Of a stretch of DNA of 64,000 nucleotides, positions 43,812-52,690 are shown one piece after another. The position numbers and the translations under genes were made by a program. Position 1 is the stretch's first letter. Every line of letters begins with the position of its first letter. The notes under the pieces are model-generated. The model made no database searches and was not told where the DNA came from. It saw only the letters and a list, made by a program, of their open reading frames with translations. The DNA is from RHLJ01 sp965247355 (lineage in GTDB: Bacteria; Bacteroidota; Rhodothermia; Balneolales; Balneolaceae): assembly GCA_965247355.1 (NCBI GenBank), contig OZ252011.1:1922001-1986000 (forward strand), given 5' to 3'.

Positions 43812-46255
43812 TGCAACCAAACACTCTCATAGGACAAACATCTTGCTTTCATTGCGGTGAAAATATCGAGGAAACTGTCTTAAGTTATGAGAATAAGGCT
43901 TTTTGCTGTGAAGGTTGTCGGACTGTTTTCCAGCTCCTGGACAAGAATAATCTCTGCACTTATTATTCCCTTGATGAACAGCCCGGAAAAACGATAAAAA
44001 CCGGGATCGAGCGTAAACGTTTTGAGTATCTGAAAGATCTCGATGTTCAACATAAGCTGGTTGACTTTAAAAACGGCTCTACCACTTCTATCACTTTTTT
44101 TATTCCGAATATCCACTGCCCCTCTTGTGTATGGCTCCTTGAAAATCTGCACAATATTAATGAAGGTATTCTGAAAGGAACCGTCAATTTTATAAAGCGA
44201 ACGGTTACTTTGGTTTTTGATGAGTCTCAAACTGATTTACGATCTATTGTTGAGCTCTTAACAACTATAGGGTACGAACCCGATTTAAAGCTGGAACAGC
44301 TAAAGGAGAAGAAATCCGGGGTTGTTGAGCGTAGCCTATGGCTTAAGCTGGGTGTTGCCGGTTTTTGTTTTGGGAATATCATGCTATTCAGTTTTCCTGA
44401 GTATCTAAAAATGGATCAGTCCGGTTCCTCCGAAATGTTCCGATACTTTTTTGGCGGATTAAATATCATGCTGGCTCTTCCGGTTCTGTTATTTAGTGGC
44501 ATTGATTATTTGAAGTCTGCCTGGACCGCGCTTAGCCAGAAAGGAATTAACCTTGACGTACCAATTTCTATTGGTATGCTGGCGCTTTTTGGTAGAAGCC
44601 TTTACGAAATCCTTAGTGGTACCGGAGCAGGGTATTTTGACTCTTTTACCGGTTTCATTTTCTTCTTGTTGATTGGAAAAGTGGTACAAAAGAAAACCTT
44701 CGATCAACTTTCCTTCGACAGAGACTACAAATCTTATCTCCCTATTTCCGTAATCCGAACGAAACTAGGTGAGGAAGAATCTATCCCGGTAAGTAAAATA
44801 GAAATCGGTGATCACGTGCTCATACGTAATCAGGAACTGGTTCCTGCCGATTCAATTAATATGACCGAATCCATAAATGTAGATTACAGTTTCATAACCG
44901 GAGAATCTGATCCTGTAACTGTAAGCCCAGGCGAACGGGTTTTTGCAGGAGGTAAAATAATTGGGCAAACTGCTGAATTGGTTATCTCTAAAAAAGTTGT
45001 GCACAGTTATCTCACCCAACTTTGGGAAAATGAGTCTTTCAAATCACCAAAAGAATATAACCTGACTTCGTTTGCAGATCGAATAAGTCCTTATTTCACA
45101 TTCTCTGTAATTAGCATAGCTCTGATTTCATTATTGGTATGGCTTCAGATCGCACCTTCTGAAGCATTCAATATTTTTACAGCAGTACTAATTGTAGCCT
45201 GTCCTTGTGCACTGGCCCTTTCAACTCCATTCACATTGGGTTCAACGGTAAATATTCTTGCAGCGAATGGATTCTATTTGAAAAACACTTCCGTCGTAGA
45301 ACAACTTTCAAACATCAATACCCTGGTTTTTGATAAAACAGGAACTATCACAGACTCTAATAATGCCGAAGTAGAATTCGTAGGAGAACAACTGACGGAA
45401 ACAGAACTTCAGATGCTTGCTTCAGCATTCAGAAACTCCTTCCATCCCCTTTCTACATCGGTTTTTAAATCTTTAAACCTGTCTGAATTACCTCATAGAA
45501 ATTTCTTCAAAGAGATTCCCGGTAAAGGCGTAAAAGCTTCATTTGGGGAAACCTGGGTTTATTTTGGAAGTCTTGAGTTCCTGATGGATGAAATCGACGA
45601 TTTAGACACAGTCAGCATTAAAAATGCAGAAAGAGGATCAGCTGTATATGTCGCAATAGATAATGAGTACAAAGGCTTTTTTAGAATTCTACAAGGATAT
45701 AGAAATGGATTGCATAAGCTGCTTACCAACTTCAGCAAATTAGGAACAAAACTTTACCTGCTTTCAGGGGATAATGAAAAAGAGAAAACATCTCTTACTC
45801 AACTTTTCCCAAATTGGGAAAGGCTCGAATTCAACCAATCTCCAACTGAAAAATTAGAGTATATCCAATCTCTAAAGAAAGATGGAGCTAAAACTGCAAT
45901 GATTGGTGATGGACTTAATGATGCGGGAGCTTTAAAAATCTGTGATTTCGGAATAGCTGTATCCGATGATAAAAGTTCCTTCTCCCCTGCTTGTGATGCT
46001 ATTATTGATGCTGATTCCCTTAAAGATCTGGACCTGTTTTTTGGATTTACTCAATCCGCTTTTAAGGTGATCGTTGCAAGTTTCGGCATTTCATTGATGT
46101 ACAATCTGACAGGGCTTGGATTTGCAGTAACCGGACACCTTTCCCCTCTTGTAGCTGCGATCCTGATGCCATTGAGTTCGATAACCATTATGGCATTTAC
46201 AACCGTGGCAACACGAGTAACCGCTAAAAAAATGAGGTTAAAAATATGGGCGTAA
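43811..46255 (+). CDS. ccoI: Copper-translocating P-type ATPase CcoI/FixI
   Basis: An 814-residue P1B-type ATPase supplying copper for cbb3 oxidase assembly. An N-terminal zinc-ribbon-like metal-binding domain (C12, C15, C32, C33, C36) precedes a heavy-metal-associated domain with HCPSC (C103, C106). The membrane core follows with the copper-transport motif CPC (C464-P-C466), then the phosphorylation site DKTGT (D508) and the hinge MIGDGLNDAGAL. The extended N-terminus is characteristic of FixI-type pumps. It starts on the rrf2 stop (TAATG) and overlaps ccoS by 10 bases. Confidence 0.93.
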   Translation: MQPNTLIGQTSCFHCGENIEETVLSYENKAFCCEGCRTVFQLLDKNNLCTYYSLDEQPGKTIKTGIERKRFEYLKDLDVQHKLVDFKNGSTTSITFFIPNIHCPSCVWLLENLHNINEGILKGTVNFIKRTVTLVFDESQTDLRSIVELLTTIGYEPDLKLEQLKEKKSGVVERSLWLKLGVAGFCFGNIMLFSFPEYLKMDQSGSSEMFRYFFGGLNIMLALPVLLFSGIDYLKSAWTALSQKGINLDVPISIGMLALFGRSLYEILSGTGAGYFDSFTGFIFFLLIGKVVQKKTFDQLSFDRDYKSYLPISVIRTKLGEEESIPVSKIEIGDHVLIRNQELVPADSINMTESINVDYSFITGESDPVTVSPGERVFAGGKIIGQTAELVISKKVVHSYLTQLWENESFKSPKEYNLTSFADRISPYFTFSVISIALISLLVWLQIAPSEAFNIFTAVLIVACPCALALSTPFTLGSTVNILAANGFYLKNTSVVEQLSNINTLVFDKTGTITDSNNAEVEFVGEQLTETELQMLASAFRNSFHPLSTSVFKSLNLSELPHRNFFKEIPGKGVKASFGETWVYFGSLEFLMDEIDDLDTVSIKNAERGSAVYVAIDNEYKGFFRILQGYRNGLHKLLTNFSKLGTKLYLLSGDNEKEKTSLTQLFPNWERLEFNQSPTEKLEYIQSLKKDGAKTAMIGDGLNDAGALKICDFGIAVSDDKSSFSPACDAIIDADSLKDLDLFFGFTQSAFKVIVASFGISLMYNLTGLGFAVTGHLSPLVAAILMPLSSITIMAFTTVATRVTAKKMRLKIWA

Positions 46256-46428
46256 TTGTTCTACTCATTGCTTTCAGTTTAATGGTCGCCCTCATTTTTC
46301 TAGGCGCATTCTTTTGGGCAGTTAAAACCGGGCAGTTTGATGACCCGCAAACTCCCTCAATGCGCATGCTCTTTGACGACAAACCTGTTTCAACAAAAAA
46401 TAAAACGCTAACTAATAAAACGGATTAA
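46246..46428 (+). CDS. ccoS: Cbb3 oxidase assembly protein CcoS
   Basis: A 60-residue single-span membrane protein (VIVLLIAFSLMVALIFLGAFFWAV) followed by KTGQFDDPQTPSMRMLFDD, the canonical CcoS signature (x-x-G-Q-F-D-D). It is needed for cofactor insertion into cbb3 oxidase. It overlaps the ccoI 3' end and lies 2 bases before ccoNO. Confidence 0.93.
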   Translation: MGVIVLLIAFSLMVALIFLGAFFWAVKTGQFDDPQTPSMRMLFDDKPVSTKNKTLTNKTD

Positions 46429-46430
46429 CC

Positions 46431-48617
46431 ATGGCGATGGACACGTTTCATTATGACAATAAGATAGTTCGCAATTTCGGGATTGCGGCTATGGCATTTG
46501 GTATCATCGGTTTTCTTGTAGGACTGATTATTGCCTTAAAACTCATCTTCCCTGATTTTCTGGGATTCATACCTGAGCTCTCTTATGGAAGACTGAGGCC
46601 ACTTCATACTAACGCGGTAATTTTCGCATTTGCTGGGAATGCAATTTTCTACGGCGTGTACTATTCTCTTCCAAGATTGTGTAAAACACCTATGTGGAGT
46701 CCACTTCTTGGGCAAATTCACTTCTGGGGGTGGCAAGCTATTATTCTCTCAGCGGTACTTACACTTCCTTTCGGGATTACTACCAGTAAAGAATACGCTG
46801 AACTGGAATGGCCAATTGATATTGCAATCACTCTAATTTGGGTGGTATTTGGTATTAATATGATCATGACCATTCTTAAGCGTCGTGAGAAGCATTTATA
46901 TGTTGCGATCTGGTTTTACATTGCCACTTTTGTAACGGTTGCTGTGCTTCATGTGGTTAATTCATTTGAAGTACCTGCTTCCATGTTGAAGAGTTATTCT
47001 CTGTATGCCGGTGTACAGGATGCTTTGGTTCAGTGGTGGTATGGTCATAATGCGGTGGCTTTCTTCCTTACTACTCCATTCCTGGGAATCATGTATTACT
47101 TCATTCCCAAAGCAGCTAACCGACCTATTTTCTCTTACCGGTTGTCAATCGTTCACTTTTGGTCACTCATTTTCATTTATATCTGGGCCGGACCTCACCA
47201 CTTGTTGTACACTTCGCTACCAGGTTGGGCACAGGCTTTGGGAACCGTATTCAGTTTGATGCTTATCGCGCCTTCCTGGGGTGGTATGTTGAATGGATTA
47301 CTGACTCTCCGTGGAGCGTGGGATAAAGTTCGGGAAGATCCGGTGTTGAAATTTTTGGTAGTTGGGGTTACCGCTTACGGGATGGTGACTTTCGAAGGCC
47401 CGATGCTTTCTATTGCCAACGTAAACGCGATCGCTCACTACTCAGATTACATTATCGGACACGTTCATAACGGTGCGCTTCTCTGGAATGGTGGATTGAC
47501 CTTTGCGATGTTGTATTACATCACGCCAAGGATTTACAAAACCGAACTCTTTTCAGTAAAACTGGCGAATATTCATTTCTGGTTCGCCACACTTGGAGCC
47601 ATTTTCTATGTGATTCCAATGTACTGGGGTGGAATCACCCAGAGTTTAATGTGGAAACAATTCACTGCAGAAGGATTCCTTCAGTATCCAAACTTCCTTG
47701 AAACCGTTGTTCAGATTATGCCGATGTATGCACTAAGAGCTGTTGGTGGAAGTTTGTTCATTGTTGGTGCTGTTGTCGGTGTTTATAATATCTGGAAAAC
47801 AGCTACAGCTGGCAGCCTTGAAGCCGAAGAAGAAGCTCAGGCCCCTGCTATGATTGACCCAACTGATGGTCACGAAACCAAATGGCACCGAAAACTTGAA
47901 GGACGTCCGCTTAAGTTTACTGTACTTGTATTGGTAGCCATCCTGATTGGTGGGATTGTAGAATACATGCCAACGGCATTGATTGATTCCAACATTCCGA
48001 CTATTGAAAGTGTGAAGCCTTATACTCCACTCGAGGTGGCCGGACGAGATATCTATATTTCAGAAGGTTGTAATAACTGTCACTCCCAAATGATCAGACC
48101 TTTCCGCTCTGAAACTGAGCGCTATGGTGAATATTCTAAGGCTGGCGAGTTCGTATATGATCACCCATTCCTTTGGGGTTCTAAACGTACCGGCCCCGAT
48201 CTGCATCGTATCGGAGGAAAGTATCCAGATTCCTGGCATTTAAGACATATGTATGATCCGAACTCAACTTCTCCGGGATCCATTATGCCGGCTTATTCAT
48301 GGCTACTTAAAACCGAGACTGATTTCGAAAGCATTCCAAATAAAATAAATGCACTCAGAACAGTTGGTGTCCCTTATGTGGAAGGTTATGAAAAGATAGC
48401 TACCCGGGATGCTAAAGCTCAGGCTGAAACTATTGCTGCTGGACTCCGGGAAAATGGCTTTGGTGAAGTGGAAGGCATCGAAATAACCTCAGAAAAAGAA
48501 ATCATTGCCTTAATTGCATACCTGCAACGTCTAGGAGTTGATATTTCCGGAAATAACGATCCATTTGAAGGACTGCCATCAGACAGTCGAATGGGTGCAA
48601 ATATTAAGGAGAATTAG
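46431..48617 (+). CDS. ccoNO: Fused cbb3-type cytochrome c oxidase subunits I and II (CcoNO)
   Basis: A 728-residue fusion. Residues about 1-465 are the heme-copper catalytic subunit CcoN, with twelve membrane segments and the conserved histidines in RPLHTNAVIFAFAGN, WWYGHNAVAFFLTTP, WAGPHHLLYTSLP and the heme-ligand pair in DYIIGHVHNGALLW. A short charged linker leads to a further membrane helix and a CcoO-like heme c domain (about 515-728), with the heme-binding CNNCH at C547-H551 and the methionine ligand in GSIMPAYSWL. It reduces oxygen to water with high affinity and pumps protons. The N-O fusion is typical of the Bacteroidota lineage. Confidence 0.95.
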   Translation: MAMDTFHYDNKIVRNFGIAAMAFGIIGFLVGLIIALKLIFPDFLGFIPELSYGRLRPLHTNAVIFAFAGNAIFYGVYYSLPRLCKTPMWSPLLGQIHFWGWQAIILSAVLTLPFGITTSKEYAELEWPIDIAITLIWVVFGINMIMTILKRREKHLYVAIWFYIATFVTVAVLHVVNSFEVPASMLKSYSLYAGVQDALVQWWYGHNAVAFFLTTPFLGIMYYFIPKAANRPIFSYRLSIVHFWSLIFIYIWAGPHHLLYTSLPGWAQALGTVFSLMLIAPSWGGMLNGLLTLRGAWDKVREDPVLKFLVVGVTAYGMVTFEGPMLSIANVNAIAHYSDYIIGHVHNGALLWNGGLTFAMLYYITPRIYKTELFSVKLANIHFWFATLGAIFYVIPMYWGGITQSLMWKQFTAEGFLQYPNFLETVVQIMPMYALRAVGGSLFIVGAVVGVYNIWKTATAGSLEAEEEAQAPAMIDPTDGHETKWHRKLEGRPLKFTVLVLVAILIGGIVEYMPTALIDSNIPTIESVKPYTPLEVAGRDIYISEGCNNCHSQMIRPFRSETERYGEYSKAGEFVYDHPFLWGSKRTGPDLHRIGGKYPDSWHLRHMYDPNSTSPGSIMPAYSWLLKTETDFESIPNKINALRTVGVPYVEGYEKIATRDAKAQAETIAAGLRENGFGEVEGIEITSEKEIIALIAYLQRLGVDISGNNDPFEGLPSDSRMGANIKEN

Positions 48618-48619
48618 TC

Positions 48620-48811
48620 ATGTATAAAGAAGTACTCAGAACTATGGAAGGTGTTGAGATCTTCCCAAGCATCTCGCTCATATTGTTTTTCGCTTTTTTC
48701 ATCCTGTTGGTGGCTTACCTGGTTAGAACCGGTAAACACCATTGGGATGAAGCAGCAAACCTCCCTCTCGAATCCGATGAAACTATAAACCAGAAATTCA
48801 CACAATCATGA
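48620..48811 (+). CDS. ccoQ: Cbb3 oxidase subunit CcoQ
   Basis: A 63-residue single-span membrane protein (IFPSISLILFFAFFILLVAYLV) with a short soluble tail, in the CcoQ position between ccoNO and ccoP. A clear SD (AAGGAG, which overlaps the end of ccoNO) sits 8 bases before the ATG. CcoQ stabilises the complex. Its stop overlaps the ccoP start by 4 bases (ATGA). Confidence 0.85.
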   Translation: MYKEVLRTMEGVEIFPSISLILFFAFFILLVAYLVRTGKHHWDEAANLPLESDETINQKFTQS

Positions 48812-49410
48812 AGATTTTAGACGACGAAAAGGACAAACTACTCGATCATGAATACGATGGAATCCGAGAACTGGACAATCACATGCCGGTTTGGTGGCTC
48901 TGGTTGTTTTATTTCACAATTGGCTGGGGATTCCTGTACCTGCTCTACTATCAGTTTACGGATGTAGGTCCGGATCAGCACGAACAGTATGAAATGGAAA
49001 TGGCTGCTGCAGCCGAAAAATATGGTAATTCAGGTGATGAACCTGGTGGTGATATTGCCAGCGTTTCATGGAGTTTTGAAACTGATCAGGAATCAATCGT
49101 AAATGGGAAAGAAGTCTACATGAGCACTAACAACCTATGCTTCACTTGCCATGGTAATGCGGGAGAAGGTCTTGTAGGGCCCAACCTTACCGATGAGTTC
49201 TGGATCCACGGTTGTTCTGCCGAAGAACTGGCAACTAATATTACAACCGGTTTTATGGATAAAGGAATGATGCCCTACGGAAGTAATGCACCAATTTCGG
49301 ATGAAGATATGACTGACCTGATTAGTTATATCGCTTCTATTCAGGGAACAAACCCTGCTAACCCTAAAGCTGTAGACGAAACCCGCGCGGTTGAGTGTAC
49401 CATTGAATAG
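48808..49410 (+). CDS. ccoP: Cbb3 oxidase subunit CcoP, single-heme form
   Basis: A 200-residue membrane-anchored cytochrome c. The N-terminal helix (MPVWWLWLFYFTIGWGFLYLLYY) follows the CcoP-typical DGIRELDNHMPVWW. The periplasmic domain carries only one heme motif, CFTCH (C111, C114, H115), with a likely methionine ligand in KGMMPYGS. Classical CcoP is about 300 residues with two hemes, so this is a reduced form. It passes electrons from soluble donors to CcoNO. Confidence 0.92.
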   Translation: MKILDDEKDKLLDHEYDGIRELDNHMPVWWLWLFYFTIGWGFLYLLYYQFTDVGPDQHEQYEMEMAAAAEKYGNSGDEPGGDIASVSWSFETDQESIVNGKEVYMSTNNLCFTCHGNAGEGLVGPNLTDEFWIHGCSAEELATNITTGFMDKGMMPYGSNAPISDEDMTDLISYIASIQGTNPANPKAVDETRAVECTIE

Positions 49411-49418
49411 GAGTTCCC

Positions 49419-49649
49419 ATGTGCCTGAAATTTGATCCGTTAGAAAATACTCTAAAGCAAACCTGTTCAGGTACATGCAAGAACAAGTGTGGTTTTAAAA
49501 CTGATGAAGATTCTGTTAATACAAAGTCTTCATCAGTAAAACCGAAACGCGTTAGTGTTGAAAAAAGAAATCCAGACTTTAATCAATTTCATAAGGGACC
49601 ATTTTTAAGCAAAAAAACAACTTCAGTAACATGGGTTACTGAACTATAA
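49419..49649 (+). CDS. Small cysteine-containing protein in the cco locus, unknown
   Basis: A 76-residue soluble, basic protein in an operon position between ccoP and ccoG, 8 bases after the ccoP stop. Its N-terminal third has four cysteines (C2, C16, C20, C24) in the spacing C-x13-C-x3-C-x3-C; the rest is Ser/Lys-rich and looks disordered. There is an AGGAG sequence just before its ATG. I recognise no family. A role in metal or heme handling for the oxidase is a guess from position and cysteines. Confidence 0.55.
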   Translation: MCLKFDPLENTLKQTCSGTCKNKCGFKTDEDSVNTKSSSVKPKRVSVEKRNPDFNQFHKGPFLSKKTTSVTWVTEL

Positions 49650-49720
49650 TTATTTATTGACAACATTTGATGTACCACATAAAAAGTGGAAATAGAATTA
49701 TTTAAAAATAGAGAATCATA

Positions 49721-51175
49721 ATGGCATCCGTTGAAGACAGACGTATTACTAAAGACACTTACCGGGATCACCTCGCCACTGTAAATGAAAAAGGCGGTCG
49801 TAATTGGATTTACCCTAAAAAGCCTAGTGGCAGATATTATAAAGCCCGTAATATCGTAGCCTTCTTTCTACTGGCATTTTTCTTCTCCGGACCTTTTATC
49901 GAGATTAATGGTCAACCACTACTGATGATTAACATTCTCGAACGGGAGTTTGTGATTTTTGGAGTTCGATTCTGGCCACAGGATTTACACCTTCTTGTAT
50001 TTGGTATGTTGACCTTTATCATAGCAGTTGTCCTTTTTACCGCTGTATTCGGGCGACTTTTTTGCGGATGGGCTTGTCCCCAGACAATTTTTATGGAAAT
50101 GGTATTCCGACGAATTGAATACTGGATTGAAGGGGATGCATCCAGTCAAATCAGACTAAAAAAAGCTCCCTGGAATGCCGAGAAAATACTTAAGAAAACC
50201 AGTAAACACGCTATTTTCTATGGTATGGCTTTCCTGATATCCAACCTCTTTCTGGCTTATGTGATAGGGAAAGATACCTGGTTTGAACTCATAACTGATC
50301 CTCCTTCTCAGCACTTAGGTGGATTATCAGCAATGATTATTTTCAGCGGCGTGTTCTATGGGGTGTTTGCTTTCATGCGCGAACAGGTTTGCCATTTTGT
50401 ATGTCCGTACGGTAGAATGCAGTCAGTGATGCTGGATAATAATTCCATCAATGTGATGTACGATTATGTTCGTGGAGAGGACCGGGCCAAAGTAGGTGAT
50501 CGTAAAAAAGTAGAAGCTGGTAAAGCCACACTTGCTGATCTCGGTTTCAGTGAAAACAGTTCTTTTGGAGACTGTATCGATTGCTATCAATGCGTAAAAG
50601 TGTGTCCAATGGGTATTGATATTAGAAATGGTACTCAGTTGGAGTGTGTGCACTGCACTGCTTGTATCGATGCCTGCGACACCGTGATGGATAAAATTGA
50701 TAAGCCCAGAGGCCTGATCCGCTACTCTTCAGAAAATGCAATTCGCGAAAAAGAAAGAAAAATCATAAACCCAAGAGTAATTGGGTATAGCTCAGTCTTG
50801 TTAGTTTTAATGACCACTTTTATTGTTTTGATGAGTATGCGTACTGATCTGGAAACTACCATTCTACGCGAACCGGGGACACTCTATCAGGAACTTCCCG
50901 GAGGTCGATTCAGCAACATCTATGATATCAAAGTGATCAATAAAACCTTTGATGATGTGGATTACGAGCTAGAATTAGTTTCACCTCAGGGTGAAATAGT
51001 TTCACTTGGTAACGTGGCTTCTATTGCCGGACAAAGTATTGCTGAGGGCAGGTTTATGGTTCAACTTCCGGGAGAAGAACTTACCGGTCTGCAAACCGAA
51101 CTTACTTTCCAGGTTAAATCAAATGGTGAAGTCGTCGAAACCGTAAAAACAGGCTTCTTAGGCCCTGCGAATTAA
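49721..51175 (+). CDS. ccoG: Cbb3 oxidase accessory protein CcoG (RdxA/FixG)
   Basis: A 484-residue membrane ferredoxin. Five or so hydrophobic helices surround the motif GRLFCGWACPQTIFMEM and MREQVCHFVCPYGRMQS. Two [4Fe-4S] motifs follow (DCIDCYQCVKVCPMGIDIRNG and ECVHCTACIDACDTVMDKI), then a C-terminal Ig-like FixG domain (about 370-484). CcoG reduces Cu(II) for cbb3 oxidase assembly. It follows the small Cys protein after a 71-bp AT-rich gap. Confidence 0.95.
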   Translation: MASVEDRRITKDTYRDHLATVNEKGGRNWIYPKKPSGRYYKARNIVAFFLLAFFFSGPFIEINGQPLLMINILEREFVIFGVRFWPQDLHLLVFGMLTFIIAVVLFTAVFGRLFCGWACPQTIFMEMVFRRIEYWIEGDASSQIRLKKAPWNAEKILKKTSKHAIFYGMAFLISNLFLAYVIGKDTWFELITDPPSQHLGGLSAMIIFSGVFYGVFAFMREQVCHFVCPYGRMQSVMLDNNSINVMYDYVRGEDRAKVGDRKKVEAGKATLADLGFSENSSFGDCIDCYQCVKVCPMGIDIRNGTQLECVHCTACIDACDTVMDKIDKPRGLIRYSSENAIREKERKIINPRVIGYSSVLLVLMTTFIVLMSMRTDLETTILREPGTLYQELPGGRFSNIYDIKVINKTFDDVDYELELVSPQGEIVSLGNVASIAGQSIAEGRFMVQLPGEELTGLQTELTFQVKSNGEVVETVKTGFLGPAN

Positions 51176-51221
51176 GATTGATATGAATATCTCTAACTGG
51201 ACTAAAACATATGTACCCGTT

Positions 51222-51328
51222 GTCATCCTGAACTCGTTTCAGGATCTGTCGGGGTTTGCACCTTCTTCTAATCTCTTTTCATATAAAAGACTTTTCCACA
51301 ACAGATTCCGGATCAAGTCCGGAATGAC
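51222..51328. repeat. Dispersed intergenic repeat, type 3
   Basis: It starts GTCATCCTGAACTCGTTTCAG and ends CCGGATCAAGTCCGGAATGAC. The right half contains its own palindrome (TCCGGATCAAGTCCGGA). It lies between ccoG and ccoH. Confidence 0.8.
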
Positions 51329-51366
51329 AACAATTATATCTTAAACATTCTAAAAAAATATACATC

Positions 51367-51816
51367 ATGAAAAAACTAGACTGGGGAAAAGGAATTGTAA
51401 TTGTTGTGGCTCTCTTTATAATCGGAACCCTGAGTATGGTGAGCTATCTCATCAGCCTGGACTTTTATCTGGTAAACAATGATCACTATAAAGAAGGAGT
51501 GAATTACCAGGAGACCATAGATAGTAAAGAACGAGCCAATGCATTAGATGAGCAAGTAGTCATCTTGTTTGATGAAGAGCGAATTGCGTTGAAAGTGATG
51601 TTTCCGGATGAAGTACTTCAGAATGCTCAGGATGGAACTATGCAGTTATATCGCCCTAACGACTCTGCCAAAGACCTTACTCTTCCTATTGAGTTTTCCG
51701 GAGGCTCAACCCATGTAATTCCTATGGAGCGAATGGATAAAGGTAAATGGATACTTACTTTGAAATGGAAGATGAATGAACTGGAATATCAGAAAGAGGA
51801 AGTTTTGATCTTGTAA
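51367..51816 (+). CDS. ccoH: CcoH/FixH-like protein
   Basis: A 149-residue protein with one N-terminal membrane helix (GIVIVVALFIIGTLSMVSYLI), followed by the CcoH landmarks DFYLVNNDHYKEGVNYQETIDS and a periplasmic beta-sandwich ending KGKWILTLKWKMNELEYQKE. CcoH stabilises the assembling cbb3 complex. Position after ccoG agrees. A repeat lies on each side, so it may be expressed less tightly with the rest. Confidence 0.88.
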   Translation: MKKLDWGKGIVIVVALFIIGTLSMVSYLISLDFYLVNNDHYKEGVNYQETIDSKERANALDEQVVILFDEERIALKVMFPDEVLQNAQDGTMQLYRPNDSAKDLTLPIEFSGGSTHVIPMERMDKGKWILTLKWKMNELEYQKEEVLIL

Positions 51817-51844
51817 TATGACTGCGACTAAATTAATACCCAAA

Positions 51845-51916
51845 GTCATTCTGAGTGAAAGCGAAAAAACTAATCGTATAGCGGCCAAGATCCTTCGGAG
51901 GTATCCTCAGGATGAC
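51845..51916 (+). repeat. Dispersed intergenic repeat, type 1
   Basis: It starts GTCATTCTGAGTGAAAGCG and ends GGAGGTATCCTCAGGATGAC. GGAGG (51897-51901), ten bases and ATG (51912) are kept. That ATG opens a five-codon frame (MTTIL) that stops at 51927-51929, 12 bases before the next gene's start. Confidence 0.85.
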
Positions 51917-51941
51917 TACCATTTTATAAACCGAATATAGA

Positions 51942-52649
51942 ATGGAACTCTGGACGGCATTGTTTTTAGGATTTGCAGGTAGTTTCCACTGTGTGGGTAT
52001 GTGCGGTCCCATTGCGATGTCTATTCCAAGGTCAAGTTCGCGTTTTTTTGTTCTCACCAGTCATGCTTTCATCTATAATTCCGGAAGAATTCTAGTTTAT
52101 GCCGCGTTGGGTTTGATATTTGGTTTGTTAGGTACTCAAATTACCATTGCCGGTTTTCAGGGATGGATTTCAATCCTGCTCGGAGTGGGCATTGTATCAG
52201 CCGTTATCGTGAATCGGTTTTTTAAAAGCCGCCCCAAGCCTATATCCCTTGAAAAATTCAATCAGAGAGTTTCTAAATACTACGGACTATTATTAAGAAA
52301 AGAATCTTTGCCCGCTCTTTTTGGAATGGGAGTGCTAAATGGTCTTCTACCCTGTGCTTTTGTGTATTCCGGGTTAGCAGTAGCTGTACTTACCGAATCT
52401 CCGTCTCATAGTATGATGTATATGGCATTGTTCGGACTCGGAACATTTCCAGCAATGTACTTCATGTACCTCGCTCCTTCTATTCTCTCTCTTGATCTTC
52501 GGAACTCAATCCGGAAACTTGTTCCCTATCTGGCTTTTTCTTTAGGATTATTTCTAATTGCGCGAGGGATCGCTCTTCAGGATTTATATCTACCAAGAAT
52601 CATTGCAGAAAGCGTTGAGAGTTTTTGTGTGTTTCCGGGTACTCAATAA
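51942..52649 (+). CDS. TauE/SafE-type membrane protein of the cbb3 locus
   Basis: A 235-residue protein with about six membrane helices, starting MELWTALFLGFAGSFHCVGMCGPIAMSIP. The H-C-x2-M-C-G-P-I motif in the first helix is the signature of the sulfite-exporter/UreH-like domain proteins that follow fixI/ccoI genes and are thought to move copper. A second copy-like GVLNGLLPCAFVYSGL lies in the middle, consistent with an internal duplication. It is the last clearly cco-related gene here. Confidence 0.85.
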   Translation: MELWTALFLGFAGSFHCVGMCGPIAMSIPRSSSRFFVLTSHAFIYNSGRILVYAALGLIFGLLGTQITIAGFQGWISILLGVGIVSAVIVNRFFKSRPKPISLEKFNQRVSKYYGLLLRKESLPALFGMGVLNGLLPCAFVYSGLAVAVLTESPSHSMMYMALFGLGTFPAMYFMYLAPSILSLDLRNSIRKLVPYLAFSLGLFLIARGIALQDLYLPRIIAESVESFCVFPGTQ

Positions 52650-52690
52650 TCAAAAGCACAGTATTTTGGTATTTTTATTATCATCCCAAG

